Origin: Adiantum capillus-veneris
Taxonomy: Eukaryota; Streptophyta; Polypodiopsida; Polypodiales; Pteridaceae
Reading direction: 5' to 3'
Length of the DNA: 64,000 bases
NCBI GenBank assembly: GCA_014529385.2
Contig: CM043960.1
Span: 31,235,396-31,299,395, forward strand
Part shown: piece after piece, positions 56,039 through 64,000 of the stretch
Numbering within the stretch: the stretch's first letter is position 1
Layout of the letters: the number at the start of each line of letters is the position of its first letter
The notes under the pieces: model-generated
Database searches by the model: none
What the model was told of the DNA's origin: nothing
What the model saw: the letters and a program-made list of their open reading frames with translations, nothing else
Made by a program: the position numbers and the translations under genes

Positions 56039-58421
56039 TGATAGCCGTTTTTTGACTCTCCGTAATTGCCATAGTGAGTTAACCCACCCTACCAAAATCA
56101 TCCAAACACTGTGGCTATCCCTACCATTTCACTGTATATAGGTGTGTGTAAGTTAGGGGACTTTTCTCATATCTTCTTAAAAACCCTTAATTAGCTAGTC
56201 ACTGGGCTAGTTGAGCCAAAAAATATAAAAAATATAAGTATATTATGGCCCATTTGTGTGTAAATATTTCATTGTATATAGGGCCTAAATAAAAGGATTT
56301 TTCATAATTATTTTGGTATTTATTTAAATATTTCTACCTATGGTGGGTTATTTATGCTATGTACATTGAATCAACATTACCATATTTTTCCTTACCATTT
56401 TGCGTACTCTTTATTCCATATAAAAATAATTTCATGCAAGCTTCTCTTATTTTTGGTGTAACTCCATCACAACAAAAATCCAAAAAAACTAGTTTATTTA
56501 TGTGTATATTTTTTCACTATTGTCATTTTTTCCTTCCTACATCTATTCTCTATTACTCTCATAAATTAGACCCCAAAAAATATTCATCTTTTTATGGTAG
56601 ACTTATAATGACAGAGATTTATTTTGATCCCTTTATATTTTTTCCACCTATATTATTTATATTTGACATGTACATATTTTTTTAGACCCCTCAATATTTG
56701 ATTTTCTTAGTTGTACTATTCACTTATATCATGATCTCAATAATATCTTAAATTATAGACCTACCAAATAAGGTCAAGGGTATGTGGCATGCATGCATGC
56801 ACCATGGGGAGCTCGCTCTTGGAGGTATTCAAAAGAATCATCCAAAGAAGGACCTCACAAGGACTTTGTGCAGTGGAAAAAACAGTCGGTTTTGCTGAAT
56901 TTTTAAAGATCACATGCTCCCCGAATTTGAAAAGGTGATACAAACAAAAGTTGTAGCTCGTGAGCTGAAATTTTACCTCAAATTTTTTCATATTTTATTG
57001 AGCTACGAGCTGTGAGCTATGATTTTATTGGTGGACCCCAGTTTGCCCATGCTATGCAGCCACACTCCCTCTTCCACTTTATCATTTTCCTCTTTCACAT
57101 ACACTTCTCTACTCATCATCCCCACCTCTCTCACCACTCTTCTCTGCACCCTACTCACCTTCTTCTCAACCTTGAAGAATAAGAGAAATCATGGTGAACT
57201 CATGTCTCCTACACACACTTCCATTCCAAAATTGACCACCTAGTCTCATTTTTCCTCTTCCATATTACCCATATCTATCAAAAAAACCACAAAATTCAGT
57301 CTCTTCTCTTGAAAGACAGCATCATGGTGATTGATTACTCATGTTCACTTACCTTGGCTCTCAAAGAAGGTCAAGAGTGGAGAAAAAACGTACCGTCAAA
57401 GCTAGTGGACCGTCAACAAGCGTCAACATTGACCCTACTCAAGACACTTGGAGCATCAACATTGTAAGAAATCCATATTTTCTTACCTTGAGAGTTTTTT
57501 CTTCCTTATTTGTATCCTACATGGATACTCCCATTGTAAATATCCAATTCCAATTGTAAATCGATAAAAATACTAACTCTACTAATTTACTAACACTAAC
57601 CTACTATGAAAAGTCCTATCACCTCCACTTCTCTCCTCTCTCTCTTCTTCATCTATCCACACCAACTTCTTGATAATTCCAAGCAAAAGAAATTAGATAA
57701 GTGCTGAAAATCTAACCCAACCATGGTTAGAGGAGTAACCCTAGCCCTAAAAATTGCTATAAAAGGAGGGTGTAGCTAGCACAAAAACGGGGGAGCCATA
57801 AGCAAGAGCACTATGATATAACTTGAGAAGCCAAGCTCAACCTCTCTAGCAGAAGCTCTTGAGTGGAAGCTCGTTGTTTTATGCATATGTATGTGTTGTA
57901 TTAGGGGTGATTAGCAAGGGAACTCTATGCCATTGTAAGAGAGAGTGATCATTCAATTGAGAGTAGGGAATCTATCATTTCTCCTACTAGTGTAAGCCCA
58001 ACATTTGTTGAATCAAGGAGGGTGGATTTGGACTAATCTTGGATAATTTGTCTCTCTTCCAACGTGAAGTAATGGACAACAATGATGTGTAAGTGTCTTG
58101 GTGTTTTTTTTTAAGTTCTTGATAGCTTGTCTCTGGGTGTTGTCATCAATTTAGCCATAAATCCCACATACTGTAAGAGGGCGACAGGGTGGAGAGGACT
58201 CCCCTTGCCTTAAGACAGTGATTGGGGTGGCTTTTCTTGTGATGTGTTGTGGTGTTATTTACTCAAGCTATGTTGAACAAATACTAATCTCACTTTGATT
58301 GGTCATGACAGATTTGTAAGAAGGTATTAATGCAACAAGCACCCCCTCTCCTTCTCTCTCTTTCTTACATATATAAATGTGTTTGCTTGATCACGGCCGA
58401 TACATTTCAAAGCAGCCCGAG

Positions 58422-58505
<84 letters not shown>

Positions 58506-58677
58506 GCGTCCTAGTTCGCATCCAAAACTAGGTGGTGCCCCAAATTTGTGTAGGGTTAGGTTGCGGGTTTGTGTGTGTGTTTGTTGTTTTTTCCAACCCC
58601 AATCCAATTGAGCAACACGGGAGCCTAGAAGGGTGCTTAGAGGCCACTCTTCTTGTTACCTGCCTCGGACCGCCTCA
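56039..58677 (+). mobile_element. Solo-LTR-like insertion (2.6 kb) with GTAG duplication
   Basis: Begins TGATAGCCG and ends CCGCCTCA. The flanks GTAG at 56035-56038 and 58678-58681 are a 4-bp duplication, and copy B (62655-62675) shows the uninterrupted target. A TATA box is at 57758. Its 56930-57070 segment (TAGCTCGTGAGCTGAAATTTT...) resembles the LTR at 46992. A GT-poor (CT)n tract occupies about 58425-58503. No gag or pol is found; the small open frames in it are unsupported. Confidence 0.8.
57758..57767 (+). promoter_or_regulatory. TATA box of the LTR
   Basis: CTATAAAAGG, with a downstream CATAAGCAAGAGCACTATG region about 40 bp later. Confidence 0.65.
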
Positions 58678-58688
58678 GTAGATAAAGT

Positions 58689-60469
58689 ATGGATGATAGG
58701 ATGGTCTGTCCATGTGCGTGCTGCAAGCATCAGATCTTTTAAAAACAAAAAATCTACAATCATCACATACGCAATAACGGTCTCTTTCCCATAAAGCAAC
58801 TACAAGACCTGCGTTATCGATCTCATGGTTCGGAGGCAATAGATCAAGCTCTGCAAGTAGATAATGCTCCAACTTCATCCCAGATAAGAAAATTAGCAAA
58901 CAAACATCCACCAACGGAGTCCACCCCACCAATACCCAATTCCACATTTCAAGAACTAGAGATGGAGTAGATGTTAGACACGTTCTTTGACATGGATGAT
59001 GGATCCCATCATTGAAAACCTAGAAGATGACAACATTCAAGGCAACGCTATGAACCAACCTCAGTCATCTCGTCCATATCAATGGCATGATAGCAACAAT
59101 AAAGAGAGTGAGATGATGCAAACTCTTGTACGTATGCTGCTTTACAATGGTGAAAAAATCTCAGTTCTTCATACCACTTTGGAAATGCTTAATTTTGAGT
59201 CTGTCAACGGGTGGTCTCATGCCTCCATCACAGAGCTTTTCAGGTAAATACATTGTATTCTAAGCATGCCAAAGTGCAAATTGTAGTTCAGTAATATAAT
59301 CATTGTGTTCACTTGTTGATGTAATGACACGTTGCTCAATGAGAAAATATTGTCGGAAGGCAATCACATGCTCCCTACCCATCCAACCGCTAAAAAGCTT
59401 CTTACTAACTTGGGCTTGAATTATCACAAAATACATGCATGTCCTAATGATTGTATACTCTTTCGCAATGAGCATGCAAATTTAGAACAGTTCCCAATTG
59501 TGGATCAAACAGGTATAGAGAGGACACACAAGGAAAATTTATCCATGCAAAGGTCCTTTGACAATTTCCTATCATTCAAGACTAAAGAGCATATTCAGGT
59601 GCAAATCTATAGCCGCTTTGATGACATGGCACTCACATACTAGATCGACAAATGATGTGATGCGAGTACCTGCTGACTCTTGTACATGGAAGCACATAGA
59701 GAAAAGACGGCCTACATTTAAGGATGAGCCTCGATGTATCCGTTTTGGTCTATTAATGGATAATGGATGGAGTAAACCCATTTGAATTACGGAGTTTGTC
59801 ATGGAGCATGTGGCCTATTTTCTTTGTTAATTATAATCTTCCACCATGGATAGCTATCAAGAAGGTCCATCTGTTGTTGTCATTGATTGTCCCAGGAAAC
59901 TACAAAGCAAAGAACATGGACGTCTATTTGGCACTACTTATAGAAGAGTCTTGTGGACAAGGATCAATGTGGTTGACTCCCAACCAATCGGATGATAAAA
60001 TGTACATGTGCAAGGAATTCTCATGTGGCTCATGCACAATTGACCAGGCTTCGGCAAGTGTTCAAGTAAGTATCTTTGAAACCCTCACATATATGCTATT
60101 CCTGGCTATGCCAATGCTTTTATTTTAATTTTACGATTTTTCAGCCTTGAGTTACTCGAGAAATCATGCATGTCCGAAATTTCGTCCTTGACTTGGCTTC
60201 CACCGCTCTGATCATCTGAGGAAGAGAGTTTACAAGGAGCATGGTAGATTTTTGCTTGAAGGACATGAGCTACGTGGACCTAACATATGCAAACATGATA
60301 TGCATCCATTATAAGGGAGCGATTGGAAAAACATGTGGCTGGAGAGGGAAAATTTATGCCACCTGACATGAAAAGACTTTCTATTTTCCATGAACTCCCG
60401 TCTGCTCATTAATCATATGCTCAACCCAATGCACATCTTCAAGAATGTGAGGGAGATCATATGGAAAAA
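58689..60469 (+). pseudogene. CACTA tnp2-like transposase, copy A, truncated by copia
   Basis: ATG at 58689 (MDDRMVCPCACCKHQIF, then a stop). The first exon ends at TELF-AG|GTAAATAC near 59244, and the second starts near 59331. Recognisable blocks are KIHACPNDCILFRNE, IFRCKSIAALMTWHS, MRVPADS, MDGVNPF, PPWIAIKK, AKNMDVYLALL and LNPMHIFKN near 60420. Frameshifts and stops are frequent. Coding stops at 60469, where a copia LTR begins. Confidence 0.85.
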
Positions 60470-60696
60470 TGTTACCATATACATGTGGTAGTGATGTGTG
60501 TAAACACACTAGGACCACCAGGGCATTTTATCCCTCTTTAGGAGGGTTTTTTCCCGTGAATTGTATACACGCCCATCACTCTAGGGCTATCTATCTTTCG
60601 ATTTGCACACCAAGTAACACACTCTATATTGTGTGCTTTGAGCTTCCTTCCTCTTCTCCAAGCTGTGTGTGTTTCTCTGCAACCCTAATTCCAACA
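60470..60696 (+). repeat. Copia 5' LTR (227 bp)
   Basis: Begins TGTTACCATATACATG and ends CCCTAATTCCAACA, immediately followed by ATTGGTATCAGAGC. The length is typical for copia. Confidence 0.8.
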
Positions 60697-60698
60697 AT

Positions 60699-60710
60699 TG
60701 GTATCAGAGC
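60699..60710 (+). other. Primer-binding site for initiator tRNA-Met
   Basis: TGGTATCAGAGC, two bases after the LTR, is the standard plant copia primer site. Confidence 0.92.
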
Positions 60711-61027
60711 AGGTTGCGTCCTCCTGGGCTTAGTCCCCAGTCAGCTGCTCCAGCACACGCCTGCTCACTTTCTCCGATTTCAGTGAGCTTTGGCAAGCGC
60801 TCGCAGGTCTGCTCAGATTTTTGATTCAGGCTCATTTCGGCCTCCGTTTCCACTACAGGCAGGTTTGCACAAGCAATTTCATCATTTTGTGCAAAATTTT
60901 TGTCACTTCCAATTTCGGTATAATAGGTGCCTTACAGTCTTCTACGGTTTGTGCTATATAGCACGTGTTGTTTCTGCTCCATTTCTCCTATTTTTGGGCA
61001 GTTTTCACATGAAGTGCATCATTTACC

Positions 61028-62264
61028 ATGGCTGACAACAACACAGATGTCTTCAAGATGTTGCTGCAAAGGATAGGTTGGATGTGGACAATTACCCTAT
61101 GTGGGCTTATATGATGCAACACGTTCTTGTCTCAAAGGGTGTCTGGAATATTGTGCGGGGCATTGATGTACGTCCTGGTTCTGAGGATGCAGGCGATGTT
61201 GAGGATGTTGCAGGTCTTACTGCAAGGATTGCTGCTATTAGAGTTGTTTTGCATACAGCAGAACAAGCTCACTGGGATGTAAAGGATGCGCATGCTCATG
61301 CATTGATTGCGTTGTGTGTGAAGCGCACCATTGTTCTTCATGTCCCTTCAGCAAAATCTGCAAAATAGGCTTGGGATATTTTGGTTGGTCTTTATGCAAG
61401 TCGCAATGAGGCTAAAATTGCTTTGCTGCGTAAAGAGCTGGAGTCGAAGATTATGCATGAGGAAGATGATATGGATACTTTCCTTGCTAGTGTCAACGAT
61501 ATCAATGAGAAACTTAGTTCTGCAAGTGAAGTCATTTCAGACAGTTCCCTTGTGCAGACTGTTCTTGATGCCTTACCAGATTCTTACCAGACTTCTCCTA
61601 GTACTTGGAGACTTATGATCCAAGGAAATCCAGAAGTTGTCAAGTTTGATGCATTATGCACATTGCTGTTGCAAGAGTCACTTTCCAGAAAAAACAGGAC
61701 TAGACAGCGTGCAGTTGAACAGGCTTTTATTTCTTCTCAAAGAAAGGGTGGTAACAGCAATGCAGCCACTTCTTATGGTTCTGTTGCGAGTGGCAAAACT
61801 TTTGTTTCCAATGCTTCTGCTGGAAGCAATTCGTCTGGCAATTTTGGTGATAAGGGTAAAAAGAAGATGTGTTGCCATTATTGTAAAGCTAATGATCACT
61901 TGATCAAGCAGTGTCCTAAGTTGAAGGCAAAAGAGGCCAAGAAGAAAGAGGGCGGTTCCACTGCAAATGTTGGTTCCACTACAAATGCAACCATTGTTGA
62001 GTCTTCTGTAAAAGGAGACTGTAATGCTGATGTTGATGCAGAATAGGCTTTTAGTACAGAGTGAACTTATGATCCTGTTGTCCATGATGCATGCTTGTTA
62101 GTTGCTGCAGATTCACATGTGTGGTATTTCGACAGTGGTGCAACAAAGCACATTACCTCACATTGTGAATTGTTCACCTCTCTCGAGTCTTTCCCTCATG
62201 GGAATTCAGTCACTTGTGCCAATAATGCCTCTTATCCGGTTCAGGGAGTTGGAAATATTCAAAA
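61028..62264 (+). pseudogene. Copia gag-protease fragment
   Basis: ATG at 61028 (MADNNTDVF) is followed by a frame change near 61065. Then one frame runs to the truncation, with TAG at 61366, TAG at 62044 and a TGA near 62062. It shows a UBN2/Gag core (WDILVGLYASRNEAKIALLR, DALPDSYQTSPSTW), a CCHC knuckle CHYCKANDHLIKQC near 61872, and the protease start WYFDSGATKHIT near 62121. It ends before integrase and reverse transcriptase. Confidence 0.88.
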
Positions 62265-62669
62265 GTGCACACAAACTTCAAGAACCTTAATATATAGTCA
62301 TTGACCAATAAAGATGAGATTATTACCTTGTGGTCCTAATCTCCGTGCACCTCTAGATCAAGGTGTGCGGGGATCGGGCCTGGCTAGAGAATGTGAGGTT
62401 GTTAGAGCTAGCATAAAATAGTTGAAAAAACGCAATCGTACTTCAAAAGTACACACAGACTTCAAGAACTTTAATATATAGTCATTGACTAATAAAGACA
62501 AGATTATTACCATGTGGTCCTAATCTCCGTGCACCTCTAGACCGAGGTGTGCGGGGATCGGGCCTAGCTAGAGAATGTGAGGTTATTAAAGCTTGTCATG
62601 TACTTAGTAGTGTGTAGTTATAACAACTAGAGTGTTTTAAGTATTTGATGCATCATTCGTAGATAAAGT
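62265..62669 (+). repeat. Duplicated CACTA leader repeat with hairpins
   Basis: Two tandem copies (about 62268-62400 and 62450-62660) of the AATATATAGTCATTGAC...CTCCGTGCACCTCTAGA...GAGGTGTGCGG unit. The second directly precedes transposase copy B. Confidence 0.8.
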
Positions 62670-64000
62670 ATGGACGATAGGATGGCATGTCCTTGTGCAC
62701 ATTGCAAGCATCAGATCTTTCGAAAACAAAAAATATGCGACCAACACATACGCAATCACGGTCTCTTTCCGATAGAGCAAGTACAAGACCTACGTTATCA
62801 ATCTCATGGTCTAGAGATTGAAGGTCAAAGTCCACAAGTAGATATTGCTCCAACTTCATCCTAGAGAAGACGATTTTCAAACGAGCAGCCATTGACTGAG
62901 TCCTCCCAACTAATATCTGAAGTGGCATTTCAAGAAGTAGAGATGGAGCAGGTGTTGGATGCATTCTTTGACATGGATTCCAACATAGAAGGCGACAACA
63001 TTGAACGCAATACAGTGGACCAACATCAGCCATCCCGTTCATATCGACGGCATGATAGCAACGATGAAGAGGGAGAGATGACGCTAAGTCTTGCACGCAT
63101 GCCGCTCTACACTGGTAAAAAAATCTCAGTTCTTCATACCGCATTGGCAATTTTGCAGTCTGTCTACGGTTGGTCTGACGCCTCAGTCACAGAGCTTTTC
63201 AGATAAACATGGTTTATCCTAAGCATGGTAAAGTATAAATTACAGTTCATATAAAGTGATCAAAGGGCTAACTTGTTCATGTAACGTCAGGTTGCTAAAT
63301 GAGCAAATCTTGCCATAAGGGAATCACATGCCCTCTACCCGTCTAGCCGCTAAAAAGCTTCTTACTAATTTGGGGCTTGGATTATCAGAAAATACATGCA
63401 TGTCCTAATGATTGTATACTTTTTTGCAATGAGTATGCAAACCTAGAACAGTGTCCCAATTGTGGATCAAACAGGTACCGGGAGGACACACAAGGAAAAT
63501 TTATCCCTGCAAAGGTCCTTTGGCACTTTTCTATCATTCCAAGAATAAAAAGCATGTTCAGGTGCAAGTCCATAACCTCTTTGATGACATGGCACTCAAA
63601 TACTAGATCGACAGATGATGTTATGCGGGTACCTGTTGACTCTCGTGCATGGAAGCACATAGAGGAGAGTTGGCCTACATTTAAGAACAAGCCTTGATGT
63701 ATCCGCTCTGGTTTGGCAATGGACGGAGTAAACCCATTCAGATTACGGAGTTCGTTATGGAGCACGTGGCCTATTTGTCTAGTTAATTATAATCTTCCAC
63801 CATGGCTCGCTATCAAGAAGGGCCATCTGTTGTTGTCATTGATCGTCCCAAGAAGGTACAAAGCAAAGAACATGGACGTCTATCTGCCACCACTTATAGA
63901 AGAGCTCCAAATCTTGTGGAAAAAAATTGATGTGGTTGATATGTCCCAACCAATCGGACAACGGAATGTACATATGCAAGGCATTCTCATGTGGACCATG
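62670..64000 (+). pseudogene. CACTA tnp2-like transposase, copy B (continues past window)
   Basis: ATG at 62670 (MDDRMACPCAHCKHQIFRKQ) opens an N-terminal exon with a CxCxxC cluster and QDLRYQSHG. A TAG follows at 62861. The first donor is altered (TTCAG|ATAAAC instead of GTAA at about 63204). The second exon starts near 63290 with KIHACPNDCIL, EQCPNCGSNRYRED, IPRIKSMFRCKS, MRVPVDS, a TGA near 63695, then AMDGVNPF, PPWLAIKKGH and AKNMDVYLPPL. It runs off the window edge. It lies in the same direction as copy A, about 4 kb on. Confidence 0.87.

Larger units (their letters stand above)
60470..62264 (+). mobile_element. Ty1/copia element, 5' part only
   Basis: LTR, primer site, gag and the beginning of protease are present; the sequence then changes abruptly near 62264 to a CACTA leader repeat. 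It inserted in transposase copy A after ATGGAAAAA. No 3' LTR is in the window at the junction, so the element is truncated. Confidence 0.85.

Noticed and set aside
56359-57559. Small frames inside the 56039-58677 insertion
   Set aside because: AT-rich, no motifs, and the interval behaves as a solo LTR with a target duplication.
62653-63150. 165-codon minus-strand frame
   Set aside because: It is antisense to the first exon of transposase copy B, whose sense frame matches copy A and element 2.

Overview
The window is eukaryotic and almost certainly land-plant nuclear DNA. GT-AG introns of about 70-140 bp interrupt the genes. There are four plant-type CACTA (En/Spm) transposase copies carrying Transposase_21/DUF4218/DUF4216-like blocks, a Ty3/gypsy element with two RNase H domains as in the plant Tat group, a Ty1/copia start with a tRNA-iMet primer site, and very long GA/GT/TA microsatellites. 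The density of nested elements suggests a large genome; a fern or other seed-free plant is my guess, not something the sequence proves. I see no ordinary host gene: every supported coding region lies in, or looks derived from, a mobile element.

Layout. (1) 1-3350: AT-rich DNA with the tail of an unknown ORF, a ~150-bp satellite and a short ORF. (2) 3351-10200: CACTA element 1, complete at both ends, flanked by a 3-bp ACA duplication. (3) 10201-10605: a tandem-repeat spacer. (4) 10606-52421: CACTA element 2, same family, opposite orientation, flanked by ATT and swollen to about 41.8 kb by nested insertions. (5) 52425-54130: resumption of the interrupted repeat array, then a palindromic ~170-bp satellite. 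(6) 54131-64000: two further decayed CACTA transposase copies in direct order, one split by a 2.6-kb solo LTR and cut short by a copia element.

The most interesting part is inside element 2 (11422-46470). It carries two diverged copies of a gene set I do not recognise as a described transposon. The left half reads: a DDE-like transposase candidate (+), a histone H3-like protein starting MARTKQTAR (+), protein C (-), protein D (-). The right half, in mirror orientation, reads: protein D' (+), a histone-H3/Ulp1-protease/FCP1-like-phosphatase gene (-), protein C' (+), and the paralogous transposase candidate (-). Genes C, D and C' have open frames and clean introns; the transposases and the H3-Ulp1-FCP1 gene carry stops and frameshifts. 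A Ty3/gypsy element sits in the 5' leader of gene C, and an intact two-ORF LINE sits between the divergent H3-Ulp1-FCP1 and C' genes. Histone, SUMO-protease-like and phosphatase-like modules in one mobile unit suggest an element that acts on host chromatin; that role is inference.
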